Source: a virus. Taken from it: DNA of 64,000 nt. Position 1 is the stretch's first letter, and every line of letters begins with the position of its first letter. Location of the stretch: the IMG/VR virus record IMGVR_UViG_3300008262_000003, positions 101,530 to 165,529 of that record. One strand, written 5' to 3'. Under the pieces are notes generated by a model that saw only the letters and a program-made list of their open reading frames with translations, had not been told where the DNA came from and searched no databases. A program made the translations under genes and the position numbers. This document shows, one piece after another, positions 18,729-27,295 of this stretch.

Positions 18729-19568
18729 TTAGAACGGCATATCTCCGCTCGCGTCATCAAATGCTTGTGGATCTGAATATGATTTACCACCCATAGATGT
18801 GGTAGATTCAGTTGAGTCTCCATAAACATACTTACCCAAATCGTTGTCCCAACGTGGGGTTTCGCCATTGGCAATCGCCTCTAAATATTCCGCTGGTTTT
18901 TTGGAATAAACATTAGACCATACCAACTCATCATCCAACCACTCTTTTGCTGTCACAGCATTTTCGTGTAATGGTGTTGGATCATCATACATAATGGTCT
19001 GAACATTCGTATATTCTTTACCATTACCCGTCTTAGCCTTGTTCATTTGGATAATTAAGTCACGACCTTTCTCAGCGTCGGTGATATCACCTTTTGCTCT
19101 CCAAATAGGAATAATCTTATCCAAGATACCCTCATTCTTAAAGTTGTGTTTGAATCTCCAAAACTTAACCCCATCTTCTTCGTGATCACGATCTACAACT
19201 TTTACAATGTAAAATTTACGTGAACGATACTGTTTAGCCAATTCCTTGTCAGAATCTTTACCCGTCGCCATTAATTCTTCGTACAACTCGTTCAACGGGG
19301 AACGTTCGTTGTCGTTTTTACCAGGATCAAAAAACTTTTGCCATTTTCCACCAACTTGGATCTCATGGAACCATACTTCCTTAAAAGGTGATGAACCATC
19401 AGGTGTTGGTAGAATACGGATTCTAGCTTGACCTTCTTTTGATTTTTCAGGAAGAAGACATGTGAAATACTTCTTCATTCGCTCTTCCTGCGACATCCCA
19501 GAACTAGAGGATGTTCCCGTTTGCGTGTTTTTTTCGTATTGTGACAATACTGCGTCTAATGAACTCAT
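18729..19568 (-). CDS. 32: Single-stranded DNA-binding protein, gp32-like
   Basis: 279 aa (T4 gp32 is 301 aa). The central OB-fold region carries ARIRILPTPDG, FKEVWFHEIQVGGKWQKFF and SRKFYIVKVVDRDHEEDGV, followed by FWRFKHNF, the gp32-type core pattern. The Ser/Thr-rich N-terminus and acidic tail ending DDASGDMPF fit a partner-binding C-terminal tip. The classical gp32 zinc cysteines are not obvious. It coats ssDNA and would coordinate UvsX and the replisome. Terminators on both sides (18680-18719 and 19627-19653) isolate it, consistent with separate strong expression. Confidence 0.85.
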   Translation of the reverse strand: MSSLDAVLSQYEKNTQTGTSSSSGMSQEERMKKYFTCLLPEKSKEGQARIRILPTPDGSSPFKEVWFHEIQVGGKWQKFFDPGKNDNERSPLNELYEELMATGKDSDKELAKQYRSRKFYIVKVVDRDHEEDGVKFWRFKHNFKNEGILDKIIPIWRAKGDITDAEKGRDLIIQMNKAKTGNGKEYTNVQTIMYDDPTPLHENAVTAKEWLDDELVWSNVYSKKPAEYLEAIANGETPRWDNDLGKYVYGDSTESTTSMGGKSYSDPQAFDDASGDMPF

Positions 19569-19626
19569 ATAAAAAAAATTTAGTGTTTACAATTCAATAA
19601 TAAAACAAAAATGAACATAGTCAAAT

Positions 19627-19653
19627 TAAAAAAGGGGTCCGAAGACCCCTATA
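19627..19653 (-). terminator. UUCG-tetraloop terminator
   Basis: Minus strand AGGGGTC-TTCG-GACCCCT followed by a T7 run; the loop is the very stable UUCG type. It lies 11 nt past the stop of the gene at 19661-20320 and ends the tail transcript before the replication block. Confidence 0.85.
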
Positions 19654-19660
19654 TTTTTTT

Positions 19661-20320
19661 TTAAGGATACTTAAATTGATTTTGTTGTCCGTAATACATG
19701 TCATCTGTATATGAATCAAAGGTATCTCTAACTTCAGAATCTGTAAAATCTGAAATCTCATCAGATGTTAAAACATATTCTTTACCTGTTTTTTCAAAAT
19801 CTTCCTCCTTTTCTTGGAAGAAATCGGTAAGTTTTTGGTTGAATGGTCCCGAATCTAAACTTCTTAACTCTAATTTCTCCTCGGGAGTTCTTGGACGGTA
19901 TTTTTCTATCTTATTTTCAATTTGATTTAACTTATCCGTTAAGTTACTCATCTCAGAAACTTTTGTCTGTAAATCTTCTAATTGTTTAAACAAATCTTCA
20001 AAATAATCTTTTTGTTTTTTCTCAATAGATTCCTGAGATTTTACTAGGTCCGTAACATCCAATTCTTCAGTTCCGTCTTTTTCTTCTTTTTTCTCGTCAC
20101 CAATCTTTTGAACATCTTTATCCACATCAACATCGATCACTTCAGCAGGAGGACCTACTTCACCACCAACAGGTGGGGGTGCAATAGAACCTTCGGGTTC
20201 TGCAGGTGGTGGAGGTGGAACATCTCCTGGAGGAGGTGGAACCGCCTCTTGTTCCATTATGTATTTGTTAATACGATTGTATCTTGACAATTCTTCCAAT
20301 ATTTTTTTCTCTACCGACAT
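19661..20320 (-). CDS. Proline-rich, coiled-coil protein with possible capsid-targeting leader
   Basis: 219 aa. N-terminal helix MSVEKKILEELSRYNRINKY is followed by I21-M22-E23, then a Pro-rich linker (two runs of four to five Pro), an acidic Lys/Glu segment, a predicted coiled coil (about 95-140: QLEDLQTKVSEMSNLTDKLN) and a Tyr/Asp-rich tail. I-x-E after a short leader resembles the (L/I)xE site of the T4 prohead protease, so this could be a scaffold or internal head protein; the composition would fit. No family is recognised. It ends at a strong terminator. Confidence 0.7.
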   Translation of the reverse strand: MSVEKKILEELSRYNRINKYIMEQEAVPPPPGDVPPPPPAEPEGSIAPPPVGGEVGPPAEVIDVDVDKDVQKIGDEKKEEKDGTEELDVTDLVKSQESIEKKQKDYFEDLFKQLEDLQTKVSEMSNLTDKLNQIENKIEKYRPRTPEEKLELRSLDSGPFNQKLTDFFQEKEEDFEKTGKEYVLTSDEISDFTDSEVRDTFDSYTDDMYYGQQNQFKYP

Positions 20321-20324
20321 CTTA

Positions 20325-20549
20325 TTATCCGTTTAATAATTGTTTATAACCTGTTGGTGTTTCGACTTGGATTTTTCTAGAAGCGTTCTTCACGTTATCC
20401 ACTCTTTCAATTAAACCATCTCTCATACTTATTTGATAACAATCACCTGTGTCTAAATCACACACCTCAGTATAACCATTATCTAAAGTTTTTTGTGAAA
20501 TCCTTGTATTCTTACCAAGGTATCTATCTAAATGTTCTTTAATATTCAT
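20325..20549 (-). CDS. Hypothetical protein (74 aa)
   Basis: 74 aa, starting MNIKEHLDRYLGKNTRIS. The segment YTEVCDLDTGDCYQISMRDG has two Cys nine... residues apart in a predicted beta-hairpin. No family recognised. An ATATTTAT element lies 17 nt upstream of the ATG, and the stop is 4 nt from the next gene, so it leads a two-gene unit with the proline-rich protein. Confidence 0.65.
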   Translation of the reverse strand: MNIKEHLDRYLGKNTRISQKTLDNGYTEVCDLDTGDCYQISMRDGLIERVDNVKNASRKIQVETPTGYKQLLNG

Positions 20550-20566
20550 AATATTATCTTTGTTTA

Positions 20567-20574
20567 ATAAATAT
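20567..20574 (-). promoter_or_regulatory. ATATTTAT element upstream of 74-aa gene
   Basis: Sense strand AGATATTTATTAAAC, 17 nt before the ATG at 20549. Confidence 0.45.
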
Positions 20575-20592
20575 CTAGTTTTTTCGTTAGTT

Positions 20593-23500
20593 TCAAATCT
20601 TTATGTTTAATGATGGAACTAATCCTAATTTTTTTGCAAGAACCACCCCTTCATAAATATTTTTAGCCCAAGAACTATATTGTGTTTCATTACGTGATAT
20701 GAAACTTAATAGTTGTGATTCTGTTAAATTGTTCGCCCAATATAGTAACCAAACGTCAGTAACTTGGAATGATATTAAAGCGGAATCAGTTGCTGTCAAT
20801 CCACTATAATTCAAAACCCCTTTTGATTGGTTCAGAGAAATCCTCTTAGATGGTTTTTCAAAATAATTAACCAACATGTTAATATTGTTACTATCAGATG
20901 CAAAAGAAACAAAAGGTAAGCTATTACCGTTTGAATTTGTCAAACAGAAGTATTGATTTTTAAAGTAGGTGGGTATGTTTCCACCGTACTTTTTATCTAA
21001 GGTAACTCCCGCAAAATTATAATCATAACCTGTTAATTTTTCAGTATTAGAACTTGACATATATAACGTACAAAAAGTTAATAATCTATTAGCCTCATTT
21101 GCTGTCGCTTGTGAAATATATCTAGCCGCTTGTTTAAAACTTAACTCACTTATCAATGCATCGGAAGGTTGATAAGATACATATGACGGATCAAGTTTAT
21201 TAACACATGATGCGTTAGAACCTAACGTAAATGATGTTTTGTTGGTAACGTTACTTCCAACATTAGTTATATTAACAGTGGTTGGTGTTTGATTATTTTC
21301 ATCCTCCCTCTTTTTCTTCAATTTACTTAATAACCCGCTTAAGACCACTTGGTTTAACGATGTAATTTGTTTGTCCAATTGTGGCATAGAATAAATAGGT
21401 ATTCTAACACCTTTAAATTGTGTTGTAAATTGTCCCGGTGCTATTTGGTGTGTTACCGACTGTATATGATAAGGACCATTAAACATCGGAACGTTTTTCA
21501 AATTAAAATACATCGTTGGTTGTATCATTGAATTACCCAATGATGTTATTTCAACTTCATAAGATCTATTTTTGTATAGATTATATAGCGATAAACTCTG
21601 TGCAATCCCTCTTTTACCTCCCGCAGCACTTGCCGTATCAGCAATTACTTTATTAGCTTCCGTTGTTGCAAGAGAATTGGTTTGAGATAGGTTAATGTTA
21701 TAAAACATACCTTGTGATCTTGTTCCAAAATCCACGTTAAATCCAACAACTTTATTTGAAAGGTGATAATCATTTTTATTAACCGGTGTTTGAAATAACA
21801 AAGCATTCTCGGAAGTTCTTGTAATATCAAAACTATCATTTCCAAATCTATAATCATCAGATCTTCTCATATCCAAATGTTCTGATACTTTACCACCATA
21901 TATGCAAACAATTTTTGATCGAGCTTGTCTATAATCGACGTTAAGGTGGGTACCAAATAATGTTTGTGCCAAATCTTGACTGTTTTCAGGATTTGGTTGT
22001 CCGTCAGCATCAATCAATTCTTTACTCCAAAAATTCATGTAAGCCCCCATAGGCATCATCATAAACTTATTATCACTCAAAATTTTACTAAAAAAGTCCA
22101 ACACTCTCATATTAAGAGGATTGTTATTTAATAACGTCTTAAAACTAAAAATGTCAATCAACGCGGTTCTACCAATATCTCTATTTGCTCTATCCAAAAA
22201 TACAACATCTTGGAACAGGGTTCTTCCTTTATAGTCGTTACCCGCAATCCACTTATTATCCAAGGTTTTCATAGTATCCCAAATCTCATATTTTGGTGCG
22301 TTACCGTCAATAATACTATTAATTTTTTGTGATGAATTAACCGTAACTATTGGAAGTTGTTTTCCTAATTGATTAAACAATATCGTAAAAATATTTGTTT
22401 GTAACTCCGTTGCAGAATTAACATAATCATCAATTAATGTTGTGAAAATATCTTTTGTCATTACACCATTTGCCAAGTATTTTTGGGTAGCATACACCTT
22501 AATTAATGGGGCACAAGTAATAACATTTGCTTCCGTAAATGCAATATTATTATCAACAAAAAAATCTGTAATATAAGAACCATCACTAGAATAATAGAAC
22601 CCATAAGGTACCGTAGTTCCCGATGAATATAAACCCACATATGTCTTTAACGCTTTCCAAGCCAAAGGATTTGAATTCTCTGACTGTTCCAAAGTTACCG
22701 TTCCACTACTTGTGGGTAATGAACCATTAACATACGGACTAAATACAATAGGATCGGTTATCTTATTTGTTTGGAATGAGCCATACAATCTTCTATTAAA
22801 GTTTGATGGGTTTCCATTTACAAATAACACGTTTTGATCCAAAAATAACCTACAATTATTTGATAATTTATCTTGTTGAGCATTTGCAACTTTAGCAATA
22901 AACACATCATTAGATATCGCACCGTTAAATCGGTCAATAAACATCATGTCAGTCATTAATGCTTGAAAATTACCGAAGGTCACATCACTAACATATGGGT
23001 TTTGGAAATTACTTTTTGGACGACAAAAATCTAAAAACATTGTTTCAAAATCATCTAACACTTCCTTAGAGAATGTTGCAAACATCTCATCAATTCTTGT
23101 ATATTCAAAATCCGTTTCAAAAGAAAACGCATCTTGCTTATTAACATCACTTTTGACTTTCTTGATGTATTCATAATAATCGGGTTTTGTAAACGCCGCA
23201 CTAGAAAAATAACCAAAAGGACCCGAACCCCAAATGAAATTAGTCGTTGCATTATAAATTGACGGATTATTCTCAACTTGATTGTATTGATTTAAGTTAC
23301 TATAACTACTTAAATTGTTTTGAGTAAATAAGAAATTAGATACCTCATTAACCGGCGATCCGAAACTTGGATATACTAAAATACTTTGTTGGTATTTTCT
23401 TGGGAATGAAGTATTATTATTTACGTCAAATGTAATGGCGTATGGTGTATAATTTAAGAATTTAACACCACCATCATTGTATGGTTGATTTACATTATTA

Positions 23501-26500
23501 TCAACATTATTTCGTATTTCAAGTTGATTACCACAAGTTGAACCAACATAATCAGAATCTGTATATCCTGTTAATAAATCAAAACCTGTTGTAAAGTAAG
23601 TAAAATCATTTATTAATTTAGGGTAAAATCCAGCAGTAATATTAGTTAATGTAACCGTATCAGTAATTGAATTTTGTAACGTGATAGTATTATCACTTCT
23701 TGAACCATTAACAAATGTTTTCGTATTGTAACTTCTAGTAGTTGATGAAGTTGTTGGATCGTAATTTGCCGAATAATCAAAGTTTTTCCAAACACCATCC
23801 AAAATATCAACACCTTCATTTACTTGTTTCTTATATCTGTACCAAATTGAACCGTACTTAATAATCCAAGAATAAGGTAATGATTGAACCGAACCATATT
23901 TATTTAAAACCGAAGCGATATATTCACCATACGTCCCACCACTAACGAATTTTTCTCTCAAAGTCGCCAAAGGTAATGAATTTAAGAATAAATACGCAGA
24001 TTGGACATACGGATATGTTTCATTACTTCTTTCACTTTGAACTCCGGATAAAATAGAATTTGTAAAAAATGGTGTATTCATCATAGATATTACCCTATCA
24101 CCCCACACACCCTCGGTTGCTAATCTATCGCCCGCCAATTTTGTTGCATATATTTGTAACGGTGTTAGAATACCGCTACTATCGTATTGAATGGGTTTAA
24201 ACGCCGTATAATCCAATACAGTAAAGGGTTTTGGCGCGTTTTTAGGATCTGCAGTGGCAAAATTAGTTATATAATTTATTCTATCATTAAACACTAACGT
24301 TTGTGTTGTTTTGTAGAATCTAAGTCCGTCCGTTGCTCCGTTTTGTAACGAATTAGTATTAAATGTATCCGAAACAAATGGGTATAAATCCGTAAATCCT
24401 TTTCCCGTTTCTACCTTCAATAGATCCGAAACTCTCTTTTTAGATGGCGCACTAATATTTGGTAAAACTGTTTCAATTAATGTCGTATTTCCCGATAAAA
24501 CTTGAAATGGTTTGTCCGTTTTTCCAACCAAATATTTATTTGTATAATAACCTCTAATGAATTGATTCCACGAAATACCTTTACCTTCATTAGATATGTG
24601 TCTCATCAAATCAGTAATATTTCCCGGTTGTATTGAAAAATCTTTCAAGATTTTAATTAGTTCGGGATTATCATTTGCTAATGCTTTTAATATATTCTCA
24701 GTTTCAAAATCAGCAATCGTTTTATAAACCTCCTTCTTATTTGAAACATCCGTATTTAATTTATCATAAAATGACGCAGTGAAAACCCTTTCATAAATTT
24801 CATAAATAAATGAAACAACCTCTGTTATTGAATAGGTTCTATTTGTTGTTGGGTAATCAAAAGCGTTTAACGTAACTCTATTTATAGTTTTTTCTTCGTT
24901 GGTGGAACTTGTTGGATTTTGTAGAATCTCAAGATCTCTAACCGCCAAACCTTTCATATATTCTTCAACAAATTCTACTTCAGGCCAAATATCATACCTG
25001 TAAGCCTGTGTTTGATTAATCACCGATGGATCACCAGGATATCTTAACTCAAACTTTCCACCATCTGTGGTGTTTTGTGTTTCAACAAAATATTGTGGCC
25101 AAGGATAAACAGGAATATCACCCGCAGCCGTGGTATCTATATTATTTTTATTCTCGTTGTTCAGGATTGCCGACTTTCTAATAGGATCAAACCTAACATC
25201 CCAAGCCTTAGTATGAACATCATCCAACAATCGTAAGAACGCCTCTAACGATGCGAATAAAACCGCACATACATTTCTCATTGTTGGTTTAAATCCTAAC
25301 CCATTGTTACCCTCAATCTTTTTTTGTAATTCAGATGTTAAGGTATCTTCAATTTGTGTTCTTACTTTGGTTGCGTTGGTATCTAACTTTTGAATCAAAT
25401 CAACAAAAGTACCTTCACCTTCAAAATACATTACCTTTTGAGGTAATTTTACAGGACCCGCTTCCGAATCCGTCGTATTATCGGGTTGGTTATTGACAAT
25501 ACCATTTATCTTTATACTTGTATTAGAAAATTTAAGTTTATTTAATTCAATTCTAAAATTTTCTGTTTCAGCACTTGTTGGTATTCTTTTTAACCTTTCT
25601 TGTAATGTTTTTTGTTCGTCAATCATTCCCAAGTCACGAATAATCGTTCCAACGGTGATATCATTATTAAGACCTGTTATTAGTTTTTTTATATTATTAA
25701 TAGTTGCCGATCCACCACTACCTAACGTTTTGTTTTCAGATAATAATTTATTATATTCCTTTACTATTTTATCAAGTATAACCTCAGCATCTTTCATACT
25801 TTGTTGAGATTGTCTAACATTCTCTTTATAGAGATAAAACTTTTTACCTGTATTATCATAATAAAACAATGATGTATCAACATACTTAGATGACCACGAA
25901 TTGAGATCGGTAGAATAAACAGAATTTTGATAGTTTATTAGATTTTTCTTATAAGAATCAACGTCAGATAATGAAGAGAAATCTTGTTTCCCAAATGTGG
26001 CCAATAAATTTTCTTCAAGTTTTTCTAATTTAATCTGTAATTGATTAAGTGTCATCTCGGGGAAATTCTCATCAACCAATCTTTGAGATTTATAATCTTG
26101 ATAAACTTCTTTTAATTTTTGTAATCCTCTTGACGTTACAACTTGATTGACATCTGTATTAGTATTTCCATTAGTGAATAACGCAGCGTTTTGAGCCTGT
26201 GTATTAGATGGTGGTGAAATGTTATAAGTTGTATTATACATATGTGGTAATGCAAACAAATATGCCACCGAAGTTTCGGCTAAAACAGAGTATTTGTAAG
26301 CAACAAACTTAAGATTAACAGTATAATCACCCGTGGATCCTTGGAATGACGCTTCAAAATTTTGTAATATTAATTCATATCTTATAGCTTTACCATAATA
26401 ACCCTTCATTGTTAAATAAAATGTTGGGTATGGTAAGTTAAAAAATGCAGCATATGGTGAATTATCACCTTTTTCAAATAACGCTCTACCCTGCACGTCA

Positions 26501-26982
26501 ATTAACCTAACATTAACTACCGGTGTAAAACTCCTATCATTAGTTACCGTTATACTTTCAATACCTAATAGTTCAGTGTCCTGTATATTACCCGTTGTTT
26601 GATACCTTTCAATAGTGTTATTACCTTGTGGGTCTTGGAAAACTCTACCTTTTTGAAAGTTTTGATTAATTCCTTGACCTTTCAAACTATTTTTTCCTGT
26701 AATCTCATCGGTATATTCGTTACTAAAGTATCCTTTACCACCAGGATTTAAGAAATTAATTTGTGCGATTTTTACGTTTCGGATAGAATCGTCTAATGTG
26801 GAACCTTGAACAAGTTTTGTTCCCGGTATTACACGGGCTTCCAAATTAGCATACATGACAAGTTCTTCATGATTTACCAATCGTTCATCATAACTATTCC
26901 CATTAGTTCCAACCGTTTTATTAGGATCAATAATAACTATGTTGTCGTAGTCAAAATCTACTAGTATTTTTTTATCTGCCAT
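20593..26982 (-). CDS. Giant tail hub-like protein with possible C-terminal wall hydrolase
   Basis: 2129 aa, the largest protein in the window. Near residue 1770 it has YEVEITSLGNSMIQPTMYF, then VPMFNGPYHIQSVTHQI and FTTQFKGVRI, a pattern like the gp27/gpD-type hub domain of contractile tails. The last 180 residues (NEANRLLTFCTLYM, YDYNFAGVTLDKKYGG, LPFVSFAS) resemble a glucosaminidase-like fold, which would parallel the lysozyme of the T4 gp5 hub; this part is an inference. Coiled-coil segments occur near residues 310-420. It overlaps the gp53-like gene by 11 nt, consistent with coordinated baseplate expression. The ordinary hub is far smaller (gp27 is 391 aa), so several functions are probably fused. 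Confidence 0.75.
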   Translation of the reverse strand: MADKKILVDFDYDNIVIIDPNKTVGTNGNSYDERLVNHEELVMYANLEARVIPGTKLVQGSTLDDSIRNVKIAQINFLNPGGKGYFSNEYTDEITGKNSLKGQGINQNFQKGRVFQDPQGNNTIERYQTTGNIQDTELLGIESITVTNDRSFTPVVNVRLIDVQGRALFEKGDNSPYAAFFNLPYPTFYLTMKGYYGKAIRYELILQNFEASFQGSTGDYTVNLKFVAYKYSVLAETSVAYLFALPHMYNTTYNISPPSNTQAQNAALFTNGNTNTDVNQVVTSRGLQKLKEVYQDYKSQRLVDENFPEMTLNQLQIKLEKLEENLLATFGKQDFSSLSDVDSYKKNLINYQNSVYSTDLNSWSSKYVDTSLFYYDNTGKKFYLYKENVRQSQQSMKDAEVILDKIVKEYNKLLSENKTLGSGGSATINNIKKLITGLNNDITVGTIIRDLGMIDEQKTLQERLKRIPTSAETENFRIELNKLKFSNTSIKINGIVNNQPDNTTDSEAGPVKLPQKVMYFEGEGTFVDLIQKLDTNATKVRTQIEDTLTSELQKKIEGNNGLGFKPTMRNVCAVLFASLEAFLRLLDDVHTKAWDVRFDPIRKSAILNNENKNNIDTTAAGDIPVYPWPQYFVETQNTTDGGKFELRYPGDPSVINQTQAYRYDIWPEVEFVEEYMKGLAVRDLEILQNPTSSTNEEKTINRVTLNAFDYPTTNRTYSITEVVSFIYEIYERVFTASFYDKLNTDVSNKKEVYKTIADFETENILKALANDNPELIKILKDFSIQPGNITDLMRHISNEGKGISWNQFIRGYYTNKYLVGKTDKPFQVLSGNTTLIETVLPNISAPSKKRVSDLLKVETGKGFTDLYPFVSDTFNTNSLQNGATDGLRFYKTTQTLVFNDRINYITNFATADPKNAPKPFTVLDYTAFKPIQYDSSGILTPLQIYATKLAGDRLATEGVWGDRVISMMNTPFFTNSILSGVQSERSNETYPYVQSAYLFLNSLPLATLREKFVSGGTYGEYIASVLNKYGSVQSLPYSWIIKYGSIWYRYKKQVNEGVDILDGVWKNFDYSANYDPTTSSTTRSYNTKTFVNGSRSDNTITLQNSITDTVTLTNITAGFYPKLINDFTYFTTGFDLLTGYTDSDYVGSTCGNQLEIRNNVDNNVNQPYNDGGVKFLNYTPYAITFDVNNNTSFPRKYQQSILVYPSFGSPVNEVSNFLFTQNNLSSYSNLNQYNQVENNPSIYNATTNFIWGSGPFGYFSSAAFTKPDYYEYIKKVKSDVNKQDAFSFETDFEYTRIDEMFATFSKEVLDDFETMFLDFCRPKSNFQNPYVSDVTFGNFQALMTDMMFIDRFNGAISNDVFIAKVANAQQDKLSNNCRLFLDQNVLFVNGNPSNFNRRLYGSFQTNKITDPIVFSPYVNGSLPTSSGTVTLEQSENSNPLAWKALKTYVGLYSSGTTVPYGFYYSSDGSYITDFFVDNNIAFTEANVITCAPLIKVYATQKYLANGVMTKDIFTTLIDDYVNSATELQTNIFTILFNQLGKQLPIVTVNSSQKINSIIDGNAPKYEIWDTMKTLDNKWIAGNDYKGRTLFQDVVFLDRANRDIGRTALIDIFSFKTLLNNNPLNMRVLDFFSKILSDNKFMMMPMGAYMNFWSKELIDADGQPNPENSQDLAQTLFGTHLNVDYRQARSKIVCIYGGKVSEHLDMRRSDDYRFGNDSFDITRTSENALLFQTPVNKNDYHLSNKVVGFNVDFGTRSQGMFYNINLSQTNSLATTEANKVIADTASAAGGKRGIAQSLSLYNLYKNRSYEVEITSLGNSMIQPTMYFNLKNVPMFNGPYHIQSVTHQIAPGQFTTQFKGVRIPIYSMPQLDKQITSLNQVVLSGLLSKLKKKREDENNQTPTTVNITNVGSNVTNKTSFTLGSNASCVNKLDPSYVSYQPSDALISELSFKQAARYISQATANEANRLLTFCTLYMSSSNTEKLTGYDYNFAGVTLDKKYGGNIPTYFKNQYFCLTNSNGNSLPFVSFASDSNNINMLVNYFEKPSKRISLNQSKGVLNYSGLTATDSALISFQVTDVWLLYWANNLTESQLLSFISRNETQYSSWAKNIYEGVVLAKKLGLVPSLNIKI

Positions 26983-27295
26983 AATAGAAGAAGTAATTAT
27001 TCAATGCCGCGTTATAATCTTGTAGTGTCGCCACCAATGGAAATGGAACGTTTATTGTCGTACCATCGGGTATTGACCATTCTAAACCACCAAATTGTGG
27101 ATTTGCTTGTAATATTAACCAACCAAAAAAAGGTGTGCCATAATATTCCTGTGATATCTTATCCATTCTACTTCTTCCTACACGATAAATGTATCTTTGA
27201 TCCGAGTTTTTAGGTCTCAAAGGAACAAATGGGACAACGGTTTGACCACCATTTACTTCAAAATCCACATATCTATTATAATATTGATAACTCAT
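26972..27295 (-). CDS. 53: Baseplate wedge protein, gp53-like with LysM fold
   Basis: 107 aa. The core YIYRVGRSRMDKISQEYYG, FFGWLILQANPQFGGLEWSI, then PDGTTINVPFPL has the LysM-type arrangement seen in T4 gp53 and in tail protein X: short opening strand, helix containing DKIS, helix with NPQ, closing strand with IPxGTxxxVP. gp53 joins adjacent baseplate wedges. It overlaps the genes on both sides (4 and 11 nt), giving a translationally coupled baseplate trio. Confidence 0.8.
   Translation of the reverse strand: MSYQYYNRYVDFEVNGGQTVVPFVPLRPKNSDQRYIYRVGRSRMDKISQEYYGTPFFGWLILQANPQFGGLEWSIPDGTTINVPFPLVATLQDYNAALNNYFFYYGR

Noticed and set aside
25493-25807. 104-aa hydrophobic plus-strand frame opposite the hub gene
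   Set aside because: Antisense to a coiled-coil coding stretch, which often gives hydrophobic shadow frames; no leader element or room for expression.
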